The translations under genes and the position numbers were made by a program. A DNA stretch of 10,231 bases from an uncultured Cytophagaceae bacterium (GTDB lineage Bacteria > Bacteroidota > Bacteroidia > Cytophagales > Spirosomataceae). Below the pieces are notes generated by a model that saw only the letters and a program-made list of their open reading frames with translations, made no database searches and had not been told where the DNA came from. The stretch is taken from positions 1-10,231 of the forward strand of contig CALLKB010000172.1 of the NCBI GenBank assembly GCA_938008575.1, read 5' to 3'. Position 1 is the first letter of the stretch; each line of letters begins with the position of its first letter. This document shows positions 1 through 7,994 of the stretch, piece after piece.

Positions 1-2
1 TC

Positions 3-1859
3 AACATTATCGATACTCCAGGTCACGTTGACTTTACAGTAGAGGTAAACCGTTCTTTACGTGTATTAGATGGTCTAGTATTTTTATTCTCTGCTGTTGA
101 CGGTGTTGAGCCTCAATCAGAGACTAACTGGCGTTTAGCGAATAACTACAACGTAGCACGTATCGGTTTCGTTAACAAAATGGACCGTTCAGGTGCTGAT
201 TTCTTAAACGTGTGTAAGCAAGTGAAAGAAATGTTAGGTAGCTACGCAGTACCTCTTCAATTGCCAATCGGTGCTGAGGAAGGTTTCGAAGGGGTAGTTG
301 ACTTAGTTAACTTCCGTGGTATCAAATGGAACGAGGCAGATAAAGGAATGACATTCACTGAGGTACCTATCCCAGATGATATGTTAGAAGAGGCGACTGA
401 ATACCGTGAGAAATTATTAGAAGCAGTAGCTGAGTTTGATGAGACTTTGATGGAGAAATACTTCGAAGATCCAGCATCTATCTCAGAAGATGAAATCTTA
501 GCGGCTTTACGTGCAGCTACGATCTCAATGAAAATCGTTCCTATGCTTTGTGGTTCATCTTTCAAAAACAAAGGTGTTCAAACAATGTTGGATTACGTGA
601 TGGCTATCTTGCCATCTCCAATGGACAAAGAAGGTGTTCGCGGAACTCACCCAGATACGGGCGAGGAAATCTTGCGTAAGCCAAGTGAGTCTGAGCCTTT
701 CGCGGCTTTGGCCTTTAAAATTGCAACTGACCCTTACGTAGGTCGTTTATGTTTCATCCGTGCTTATTCAGGTGGATTAGATTCAGGTTCTTATGTATTG
801 AACAACCGTTCAGGAAATAAGGAGCGTATCTCTCGTATCTTCCAAATGCACGCGAACAAGCAAAACTCTATCGAGCGTTTAGGTGCTGGTGATATCGGTG
901 CGGTAGTAGGTTTCAAAGACATCAAAACGGGAGATACTCTTTCTGATGAGAAACACCCAATCGTATTAGAAGCAATGGACTTCCCAGAGCCAGTTATCGG
1001 TTATGCAATCGAGCCTAAGAAAACGGCTGATGCAGATAACTTCTCAAAAGCGATCACGAAATTGATCGAAGAAGATCCAACTTTACAAGTTGAGTCAAAC
1101 GAAGAGACTGGTCAAACGATCATCAAAGGTATGGGTGAGCTTCACTTAGAGATCATCATCGACCGTATGCGTCGTGAGTTCAAAGTAGAAGTAAACCAAG
1201 GTGCTCCTCAAGTAGCTTACAAAGAGTCTTTAACTAAGACAACTGAACACCGTGAGGTTTACAAGAAACAATCAGGTGGTCGTGGTAAGTTTGCTGATAT
1301 CGTATTTGAAATCGGACCAAGAGAAGATGACAAACCAGGTTTAGAATTCGTTAACAATATCGTGGGTGGTGTGATTCCTCGTGAATTCATTCCAGCTATC
1401 CAAAAAGGTTTCGAAGAAGCAATGAAAAATGGTGCTTTAGCTGGATACCCAATGGATTCAATGAAAGTTCGTTTATTCCACGGATCTTTCCACGATGTCG
1501 ATTCAGATTCATTATCATTTGAATTAGCAGCTCGTATGGGTTACAAAGAATCAGCGAAACAAGCAGGTGCTAAGTTAATGGAGCCTATCATGGCTGTTGA
1601 CGTAGTTACTCCAGACGAATACACTGGACCTATCACAGGTGACTTAAACCGTCGTCGTGGTATCATGAAGGGTATGGATTCTCGTCAAGGAGCTGTTATC
1701 TTGAAGGCTGATGTGCCTCTTTCTGAATTATTCGGTTACGTAACAGATTTACGTACGATGTCTTCAGGACGTGCAACAGCTTCGTTAACGTTCTCTCATT
1801 ACGAATTCGTTCCGCAAAACATTGCTGACGAAGTAGTTAAGAAAGCAAAAGGATTGTAA
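3..1859 (+). CDS. fusA: Elongation factor G, 5'-truncated by the window edge
   Basis: EF-G is the cytosolic GTPase that drives tRNA-mRNA translocation on the ribosome and, with RRF, ribosome recycling. The open frame runs from base 3 and gives 618 residues. The family is about 700 residues, so roughly 80-90 N-terminal residues, including the P-loop and switch I, lie to the left. Visible GTPase motifs are G3 DTPGH (bases 12-26, with the catalytic-type His), G4 NKMD (174-185) and a G5-like GSS (about 552-560). Domains II-V follow, including the conserved [17 protein letters not shown] stretch (about 1130-1180) and the domain IV segment [15 protein letters not shown]. The ATG at 180 is the Met of NKMD, not a start. 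The canonical G motifs argue for a working housekeeping EF-G rather than a GTPase-deficient paralogue. The codon choice (many CGT, GGT, GTA, TTA) fits a highly expressed gene. A terminator follows 17 bp after the stop, so fusA ends its transcript here. Confidence 0.97.
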   Translation, partial: NIIDTPGHVDFTVEVNRSLRVLDGLVFLFSAVDGVEPQSETNWRLANNYNVARIGFVNKMDRSGADFLNVCKQVKEMLGSYAVPLQLPIGAEEGFEGVVDLVNFRGIKWNEADKGMTFTEVPIPDDMLEEATEYREKLLEAVAEFDETLMEKYFEDPASISEDEILAALRAATISMKIVPMLCGSSFKNKGVQTMLDYVMAILPSPMDKEGVRGTHPDTGEEILRKPSESEPFAALAFKIATDPYVGRLCFIRAYSGGLDSGSYVLNNRSGNKERISRIFQMHANKQNSIERLGAGDIGAVVGFKDIKTGDTLSDEKHPIVLEAMDFPEPVIGYAIEPKKTADADNFSKAITKLIEEDPTLQVESNEETGQTIIKGMGELHLEIIIDRMRREFKVEVNQGAPQVAYKESLTKTTEHREVYKKQSGGRGKFADIVFEIGPREDDKPGLEFVNNIVGGVIPREFIPAIQKGFEEAMKNGALAGYPMDSMKVRLFHGSFHDVDSDSLSFELAARMGYKESAKQAGAKLMEPIMAVDVVTPDEYTGPITGDLNRRRGIMKGMDSRQGAVILKADVPLSELFGYVTDLRTMSSGRATASLTFSHYEFVPQNIADEVVKKAKGL

Positions 1860-1876
1860 GATTCTTTGAAAATAGT

Positions 1877-1910
1877 AAAAGCCCGAACTTCACAGTTCGG
1901 GCTTTTTTTT
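1877..1910 (+). terminator. Rho-independent terminator of fusA, possibly bidirectional
   Basis: A perfect 13-bp stem pairs 1877-1889 with 1894-1906 around the four-base loop TCAC. It has a GC-rich core (GCCCGAAC) and a run of eight T's (1903-1910) on the plus strand. It sits 17 bp after the fusA stop. Read from the other strand, the stem is followed by only four T's and then ACTATTTTC, so it could weakly terminate the convergent operon that ends at 2048. That second role is inferred. Confidence 0.93.
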
Positions 1911-1917
1911 GTGCAGA

Positions 1918-1955
1918 GTAAACGCTGACTGGGACGCAGAACCCGGCAGCGTTAC
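1918..1955. repeat. Bulged inverted repeat in the convergent spacer
   Basis: Pairing is 1918-1919 with 1954-1955, 1921-1927 (AACGCTG) with 1947-1953 (CAGCGTT), and 1929-1933 (CTGGG) with 1942-1946 (CCCGG, one G-T wobble). There are single bulged A's at 1920 and 1928 and an eight-base loop. That makes about 14 pairs, more GC-rich than its surroundings. No T tract follows on either strand, so it is not a classical intrinsic terminator. A weaker possible hairpin follows at 1980-2016 (GGGCA/TGCCC outer, TTGTC/GACAA inner), along with a direct repeat CAATTTG at 1983 and 2004. The rest of the 1911-2047 spacer shows no gene. It could be an mRNA 3' stabiliser for the minus-strand operon or a dispersed intergenic repeat; the window does not decide. 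Confidence 0.5.
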
Positions 1956-2047
1956 CGCCCAAAGCTACATAAAGCCTATGGGCAATTTGTCTCTAGAAAC
2001 TGACAATTTGATGCCCCATCATTACCTTGTAATTCAATCCCAAGAAC

Positions 2048-5000
2048 TTATAAACCGTAAAGTCCTTTCGTGCTATTGTAATTACTTAGAATTTCAGTCG
2101 AAGTTAAGAACCCATTATAAATCTGCAAAGCCCCCATCCCTCCAGCAAAATTTGGATCTCCAAAACCCCAATTTGACCGACCGATATAGCAATTGTTTCT
2201 GACAATATTCACAGGGCGAGGAACAACAGAAGTACCCGCTGGCTGTCCATCTACATAGATTGTTGCAATGCGTGTATTCGTATCAAAGGTCGCACAAACA
2301 TGGTGCCATGCATTCAAAGTTAAAGTTCTCGAAGACTGAAACTGTGCACCCTCAACATAAAATCCAGGATTACCACTCGTGCCATAGGTGTTCGATAACA
2401 AAATATTATTCGAGCCTGCCCCATTACCAAAATCGATAATTCGGTTCCAATTGTAAAGTTGCATCGGGTAAACCCAACTTTGAATTGTAAATGACCCTCC
2501 AGTAAAATAGACCCCACTTTTCGCTTGTACATAATTGGCATTGCCACCAGGGAAATTTAAAGCCCCTCCATTCCCTGCTCCGTAAGCTACAGTTCCGTAA
2601 ATTGTTGCATTGTTTTGATTCCCCGACAAATCATACCAAGTTCCTGGCGTTGCCGTCCGAGCCAAGGAATTCACATTACGCGCATCTAAGTTCAAGACCA
2701 AGGTTGCCCCGCTCGCTGCCGTTTCAATGACATCTATGGTCGTTGTAGCTGTGATATTCAAAGACTTTCCTTCATCCGTCACCCCAGTTCCATTATTCAT
2801 CCCTCCAGACGTATTTACTAAAAGAGCTGAAGTCGTAGGTACAATATTTCCCTCTGCCGTTAATGCGCATTCATAGATCGTAATCGTGGAAGAAGTATTA
2901 CTGCAAGAACCATCTGAAACAAGTACTTTAAAATTACCCCGAGCAGTTGGTGAATAGACATTAGCCGTAGCGCCATTCACAACAACATTATCCTTATACC
3001 AGGTATAAGACAAGAAACCACTGGTTGCAGTCATGACCGATTTTTCCGCACAATTATTTCCAGAAACAGCCACATTGATGGTTGGTAAATCAATTACACT
3101 TATTGTTCCTGTTGCTGTTACCACTCCGCAACCTCCCGTTACGGTTACGGTGTAAGGGAAAACCCCAACTGCTGTAGGTATTCCACTGATGGTCACCACA
3201 TTCGCCGCATATGCACCACTTACTCCCGCTGGCAAACCAGAAAAACTAGCTCCTGTTGCTCCTGCTGTTCCATAACTGATCGCCGTCAAATTGGCATTTT
3301 TACAAATACTTTGGGCATCCGTATTCACTGCAGAGCTTAACGTGATTGTGTTAACTGCTTTGACCAAAATCGTCCCTGATAAAGATGTGGTTCCGCAACC
3401 TCCTGACAAACTAACTGTATACGTATAATTTCCGGCAATAGTAGGCGTGCCACTAATCGTAACCACATTGTTTGACCAAATACCTGTTACGCCTAATGGC
3501 AAACCTGTTACACTCGCACTCGTAGCTCCAGTTGTGGTATATGATATATTCGTGATTGCGGCGTTAATACATACTGACTGTGCATTTGTTCCTGCTCCCG
3601 AACTCAATGAAATGGTATTATTCGGATTGACAACCAAAGTACCTGAGGCGGTAATTACTCCACAACCTCCCGTTAAGGTGATCGTATAGGTAAAGGTTCC
3701 CGATACCGTTGGGGTTCCACTAATCGTTACGACATTGTTGCTCCAACTTCCCGTTACGCCGGTAGGCAAACCACTAAAGCTTGCTCCCGTTGCGGAAGTC
3801 GTTGCATAGGTGATATTAGTCAATGCCGTATTTAAGCAAAGACTTTGGTTATTCGTTCCAGTGGCTGAACTTAATGCAATCGTATTATTGGGATTAACCG
3901 TGATGCTTCCTGTTTGACGAACAAGGCCATCGCATCCGCCTGTTAATTCAATCGAATAGTTAAATGTTCCAACCACTGTAGGGCTTCCCGAAATCGTAAT
4001 GACACCATTCGACCAAGCCCAATTCACCCCGGAAGGCAGACCACTAACAGTTGCTCCAGTAGCCCCCGTTGCGGTGTAAACAATGTTGGTAATAGCAGTT
4101 GATATACATTTGCTTTGAGTATCTGTTCCTGCGGCAGACGTTAATGTGAGTTTCGAAACAGTTGTAGTTATGGTATTGGAATTAATACCTCCCCCGCCTA
4201 TAATTGTCGAATTATAATTAGCTAATACCTCCGTAGAACTTAAGGCTCGATTGTAAGATAAAAAATTTCGGAATCCACCAGGCCAATTCCAGCCATCACC
4301 AGGTCCTGCACCTCCGATATACAATGCTGTAGGACTGGAAAGCGTAGGCGACTTGTAAACGGATGTCCCTTTCAAGACGCCATCAAAATACAATTTAGCA
4401 TTGTTCGCTACCGCATCCACCACAACAGTATATTGATGAAAATCAGCATTGATCATGGCAACGGTGGCTCCAACAAAAGGATTATTTTCCGAATCCCAGG
4501 TGTTCCAAAAGATTCGCCCATTATAGAGAAACACATCAGGGCCTGAACCTACTGAACCCGCATTAAACAACATTGTACTCCCTGGATTGCTGGATTTAGC
4601 CCAAGTAGAAAATGTCATTGAATTTGTCTTTGTCAAAGGTGCTGTAATATAAGTCCCCGAGAGAGCAAAATACTTAACTCCTCCTGAATTCGTAAAAACA
4701 GCAGAATTTAAGGTTCCATGATTACCATTGCCGCTGACATCATACCAAGTGGAGCCTGTACCGGAATAACTTGCAGAGTTTGATGCATCCAATTGTTGGA
4801 TTAAGCCATTGGTTATTAAACTTCCGCCACTTGTGCAAGAAGAAGAATAACTCACATAAATCGCATCGCTATTTACTAATGTTGATGATGAAAAAACGCT
4901 TGACGTTTCTCCTGTAATCGCCAAACCATTCTTATACCACTGAAATGCTCCCCCAGTCCCTGGGTTTGTTACCGAGGCCGTAAAGGTAACCGGAGTGCCA

Positions 5001-7984
5001 TAGCAGATTAAGTTGGCAGGCGCAGTGGAAACAATTGAAACACTCGAGCTCAGTACAGTAATCGTACCTGAAACACTAACCACTCCACAACCACCTGTCA
5101 ATGAAACGGTATAATTAAATGTCCCAATCGAGGTTGGCGTTCCGCTAATTGTCACAACATTCCCAGCCCATGAACCTGAAACTCCTGATGGTAAGCCACT
5201 AAAAGTAGCACCTGTTGCGCCTACCGTTGCATAGCTGATGTTTGTCAAAGCTGAATTATTACAAAGGCTTTGTGCATCTGTTCCTGCTGCAGAACTTAAA
5301 CTGATCGTATTTTGAGTTACTTGTATCGTCCCTGTCAACGTACCTGTTCCACAACCTCCAGTTAAAGTAACAGTATAACTGTAATTCCCAGCGATGGTTG
5401 GTGTCCCTGAAATACTGACAACATTAGCACTCCAACTCCCCGTTACCCCCGCAGGCAAGCCGCTAAAAGTAGCACCTGTTGCACCAACTGTCGAATAGCT
5501 AATAGAAGTGATAGCTGAATTCACACAAATAGTTTGGGCATTTGATCCAACTGCAGATGTCAAGGTTCCAGAATTGCTCGCATTTGCAATAATCGTTCCC
5601 GTAGTCGTTCGCAATCCGCACCCCCCTGTTAAGGTAACCGTATAATTAAATGTCCCGGATTGACTCGGAGTTCCAGAAATTAATAAAGTATCGTTTGACC
5701 AAACACCGGTTACTCCCGTCGGAAATCCAGAAAAACTCGCCCCCGTAGCACCCGTGCTTATATACCGAATGGGACTTATCGCCGATGACACACACACCGT
5801 CTGACTCGTTGTTCCAGCACTTGAAAGTAGCGTTACGGAATTAACCGCTTTAACAATCAAAGTACCCGTCAAGGAAACGGGGCTACCACAAGAAGATGTC
5901 AGACTAACTGTGTATCCAAAAGTACCAGAAACACTGGGCGTTCCTGAAATTGTTATCGTGTTAGAAGCAAATGAACCAGTCACCCCGGTAGGCAATCCAC
6001 TAAAAGTGGCTGCTGTTGCCCCAGATGTCGTATAGGTAATCGAAGTAATGGCTGAATTGATACAGCTTGTTTGCCCATCACTTCCTATGGCAGAACTTAA
6101 ACTTGCGCTAGCATTCCCATTAACCTTCATCGTAAGGGAATTTGAAACGGCTGTTAAAGGACTTAACTTAAAGCGACCCGTCGTATAATTTTGTGCAATT
6201 TCTGCGGCTGTCAGGGCCTTCCCATACATAAAGGCACCGGCCATTTTACTATTAAAATAATTGGAACCAGAATTATCATTAACCGTTGTACCCAAATATG
6301 TTCCAGTTGCAGGGACAGAAGGCGTTCCGGTGCGTGAGCCTATAAGTACATCATTCACATACAAGGATTCTGTTGTCCCCGAAATCGTCATGGTAACTAA
6401 TTTCCAACCATATCCCATGCTGATGGCAAGCGGTTGCCAAGCGACTGCATTTAATAACATCGTCGCTTTATTCCCTATACCAAATTCATTTCCTCCAGAT
6501 CCCGTACCAAACGAATAGCCGCCAACAATACCATTTTTCATAAACGGACCCACAGTGTTCGCATCTAAATAGACCCAACATTGCATCGTGACATTCGTAT
6601 TTGAATTACTTACCAACGGCATGACAACGGGATTGTTCGTTCCATCAAAAAGAATACTTCCACCTCCAACATAACTTTGATGGCTATTTAAGGTCGCATG
6701 GTTATTCATTCCACTCAAATCCGTCCAGGTTGTTCCCGAACCCGAATAACTTGTCGGATCAGTTGCATCTAATTTGAGTAACAAGCTCGCATCACTAACC
6801 AAATTTGATGTCAAATTGGATGCATTATGATACATCTCAACGGTGATTACATCATTGTTTGTTAAACTCGTAGTTGTATAGGTTGTAGCGGTTTCGCCGG
6901 AAATGCTCGTTCCATTTTTCTTCCATTGATAGGTTGGACTCGTGGCATTGCTGGGAGTGGCAGTAAATGTTACAGATTCCCCAGCACATATTGTATTATT
7001 GGTTGCAGTCGAACTAATACTGACCGTTGGGGCAAAATAATTGTCCTTTTGATTGGTTTCAACTGTATTTTGCTCTCCGGCTGAAATGCTTTTTGGGAAA
7101 AGAATGATTTCAGACATATTCCCGTCAAACTTTCTCGTTGCACCATCACGCTGACCAACAGTTACATAGGACAATGCGGGGGTAAAATTACAGTTACCTG
7201 ACGTTTTGGAAGCTTTTAAATAGCCGTTTTCATAGATGTAGGAACTAACATTTTTATTGATATATGCAGTAAAAAATTTGGGGCTAGTAGAAAGTTCACC
7301 AGTTACGGCATTCATACAACCTGCTCCATCCACATAATATCCGTATGGCGCTCCGGGAGAATATGCAAATCCCCAGGCACCACCAGCTCCCGTATTCACA
7401 ATACCTGAAATATTATACGTACTAGCTACATTTTGCACAACCATGCTATAGGTTGCCGAAGTAAACGTAGTAAAATCCATGTAGGTAGTAGAACGTAGAA
7501 AATCCGAATTGGCACTTACCCCTGCAAAATAAATGGTTGGCTTTCCGTTCAACATTTTGAACTCCCCTCCCGCCATTAGTTTGGGAGCATTGGTCGTACT
7601 GGTTTTTACATCAATTGCATTACCACTTTGATCATACCAGATGGAAACATTCAAATTTGTTACCCCACTAGTCACAATACTTGACAATGCATTTGAAGTA
7701 GCAGCACTTGTAGCAAGCCCAAAAGAAACAGATGCTGAAATCTTGGAATCTAAGGAAATATACCCCGTTGACGCATCTGGATAAACATCATAATACGTAG
7801 TGCCCGTATAAACGCGAACCAAAGGGCCCGTATACGTTGAACTTAATTGGCGCAGCGAATAGGCCAACTGAGGCAAAGTACTGTTTGTCAAGCCTATTTT
7901 ATCTAGGGTGTTCTGAGCAAACAAAACACTTTGAACAAACAGAAAAAAACTAACAAATATGAATTTGAAAAACGAATGGTTCAT
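2048..7984 (-). CDS. Giant secreted LamG/Ig-like multi-repeat surface protein (putative adhesin)
   Basis: 1978 residues, Ser/Thr/Gly/Asn-rich. I chose the ATG at 7984 (MNHSFF) over the in-frame ATG at 8011 because it starts a clean signal peptide (hydrophobic core, cleavage near LFAQ, residue 24) and leaves a 10-bp gap after the upstream gene. Approximate order: 30-317, concanavalin-like domain with AYSLRQLSSTYTGPLVRV (41-58) and WYDQSGN (116-122), wording typical of the arabinofuranosidase B catalytic family; 318-392 Ig-like; 396-612 LamG; 628-982 four repeats; 981-1052 Ig-like; 1055-1269 LamG; 1280-1635 four repeats; 1635-1707 Ig-like; 1759-1978 LamG. Each LamG opens with LDA...W.D.SG..N and ends with E(I/V)..NY. 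The repeats resemble putative-Ig (He_PIG/PKD-like) modules. No T9SS sorting domain, LPXTG or transmembrane anchor is visible; the protein ends within the last LamG. Likely role: extracellular glycan or surface binding. Hydrolase activity is unproven. Last gene of the operon. Confidence 0.9.
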   Translation of the reverse strand: MNHSFFKFIFVSFFLFVQSVLFAQNTLDKIGLTNSTLPQLAYSLRQLSSTYTGPLVRVYTGTTYYDVYPDASTGYISLDSKISASVSFGLATSAATSNALSSIVTSGVTNLNVSIWYDQSGNAIDVKTSTTNAPKLMAGGEFKMLNGKPTIYFAGVSANSDFLRSTTYMDFTTFTSATYSMVVQNVASTYNISGIVNTGAGGAWGFAYSPGAPYGYYVDGAGCMNAVTGELSTSPKFFTAYINKNVSSYIYENGYLKASKTSGNCNFTPALSYVTVGQRDGATRKFDGNMSEIILFPKSISAGEQNTVETNQKDNYFAPTVSISSTATNNTICAGESVTFTATPSNATSPTYQWKKNGTSISGETATTYTTTSLTNNDVITVEMYHNASNLTSNLVSDASLLLKLDATDPTSYSGSGTTWTDLSGMNNHATLNSHQSYVGGGSILFDGTNNPVVMPLVSNSNTNVTMQCWVYLDANTVGPFMKNGIVGGYSFGTGSGGNEFGIGNKATMLLNAVAWQPLAISMGYGWKLVTMTISGTTESLYVNDVLIGSRTGTPSVPATGTYLGTTVNDNSGSNYFNSKMAGAFMYGKALTAAEIAQNYTTGRFKLSPLTAVSNSLTMKVNGNASASLSSAIGSDGQTSCINSAITSITYTTSGATAATFSGLPTGVTGSFASNTITISGTPSVSGTFGYTVSLTSSCGSPVSLTGTLIVKAVNSVTLLSSAGTTSQTVCVSSAISPIRYISTGATGASFSGFPTGVTGVWSNDTLLISGTPSQSGTFNYTVTLTGGCGLRTTTGTIIANASNSGTLTSAVGSNAQTICVNSAITSISYSTVGATGATFSGLPAGVTGSWSANVVSISGTPTIAGNYSYTVTLTGGCGTGTLTGTIQVTQNTISLSSAAGTDAQSLCNNSALTNISYATVGATGATFSGLPSGVSGSWAGNVVTISGTPTSIGTFNYTVSLTGGCGVVSVSGTITVLSSSVSIVSTAPANLICYGTPVTFTASVTNPGTGGAFQWYKNGLAITGETSSVFSSSTLVNSDAIYVSYSSSCTSGGSLITNGLIQQLDASNSASYSGTGSTWYDVSGNGNHGTLNSAVFTNSGGVKYFALSGTYITAPLTKTNSMTFSTWAKSSNPGSTMLFNAGSVGSGPDVFLYNGRIFWNTWDSENNPFVGATVAMINADFHQYTVVVDAVANNAKLYFDGVLKGTSVYKSPTLSSPTALYIGGAGPGDGWNWPGGFRNFLSYNRALSSTEVLANYNSTIIGGGGINSNTITTTVSKLTLTSAAGTDTQSKCISTAITNIVYTATGATGATVSGLPSGVNWAWSNGVITISGSPTVVGTFNYSIELTGGCDGLVRQTGSITVNPNNTIALSSATGTNNQSLCLNTALTNITYATTSATGASFSGLPTGVTGSWSNNVVTISGTPTVSGTFTYTITLTGGCGVITASGTLVVNPNNTISLSSGAGTNAQSVCINAAITNISYTTTGATSASVTGLPLGVTGIWSNNVVTISGTPTIAGNYTYTVSLSGGCGTTSLSGTILVKAVNTITLSSAVNTDAQSICKNANLTAISYGTAGATGASFSGLPAGVSGAYAANVVTISGIPTAVGVFPYTVTVTGGCGVVTATGTISVIDLPTINVAVSGNNCAEKSVMTATSGFLSYTWYKDNVVVNGATANVYSPTARGNFKVLVSDGSCSNTSSTITIYECALTAEGNIVPTTSALLVNTSGGMNNGTGVTDEGKSLNITATTTIDVIETAASGATLVLNLDARNVNSLARTATPGTWYDLSGNQNNATIYGTVAYGAGNGGALNFPGGNANYVQAKSGVYFTGGSFTIQSWVYPMQLYNWNRIIDFGNGAGSNNILLSNTYGTSGNPGFYVEGAQFQSSRTLTLNAWHHVCATFDTNTRIATIYVDGQPAGTSVVPRPVNIVRNNCYIGRSNWGFGDPNFAGGMGALQIYNGFLTSTEILSNYNSTKGLYGL
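3080..4147 (-). repeat. Repeat block B: four tandem 88-90-aa Ig-like repeats (in-frame)
   Basis: Four in-frame repeats begin at 4147, 3877, 3610 and 3343 (protein residues 1280, 1370, 1459, 1548). Unit lengths are 90, 89, 89 and about 88 residues. The consensus opens with (T/S)LSSA.GT.AQS.C, has SGLP.GV.G.WSNNVVTISG in the middle and closes with TLTGGCG....GTI.V. Every unit carries one Cys near its start and one in the GGC motif. The first unit (starting at 4147) is the most divergent, with GGCDGLVRQ in place of GGCG. Confidence 0.9.
5045..6103 (-). repeat. Repeat block A: four tandem 88-90-aa Ig-like repeats (in-frame)
   Basis: Four in-frame repeats begin at 6103, 5833, 5566 and 5302 (protein residues 628, 718, 807, 895), with lengths of 90, 89, 88 and about 88. 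The consensus matches block B, with the same Cys pair in each unit. The first unit has SSCGS instead of GGCG. Nucleotide similarity is still visible between adjacent units: the third and fourth share the 20-base string CTAAAAGTAGCACCTGTTGC near 5465 and 5205. That points to fairly recent duplication or gene conversion. Confidence 0.9.
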
Positions 7985-7994
7985 GAACTTCCGA
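7985..7994 (-). promoter_or_regulatory. Ten-base junction with weak RBS for the giant surface protein gene
   Basis: On the minus strand the upstream stop TAA is followed by TCGGAAGTTC and then ATG. GGAAG (7988-7992) is a purine-rich, Shine-Dalgarno-like element, but it sits only three bases from the ATG, closer than ideal. It supports the start at 7984 over 8011, which would lie inside the upstream gene. Translational coupling is plausible. Confidence 0.35.

Noticed and set aside
257..571. Minus-strand open frame within fusA
   Set aside because: It is the antisense shadow of a strongly conserved, codon-biased gene and has low-complexity Ser-rich content.
180..1859. ATG at 180 as the start of a shorter EF-G
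   Set aside because: It is the Met of the NKMD GTP-binding motif. The frame continues upstream to base 3 with DTPGH and the rest of the G domain.
1918..1955. Integron attC site or intrinsic terminator
   Set aside because: The arms lack the attC core consensus (GTTRRRY/RYYYAAC), and no T tract follows on either strand.
1909..2202. Plus-strand open frame of 97 codons across the convergent spacer
   Set aside because: It starts next to the terminator T tract, runs antisense into the last LamG domain, and has no recognisable domain or RBS.
3080..6103. CRISPR-like or non-coding tandem array
   Set aside because: The period is about 265-270 bp, always a multiple of three, with in-frame degenerate protein repeats and no short identical direct repeats.
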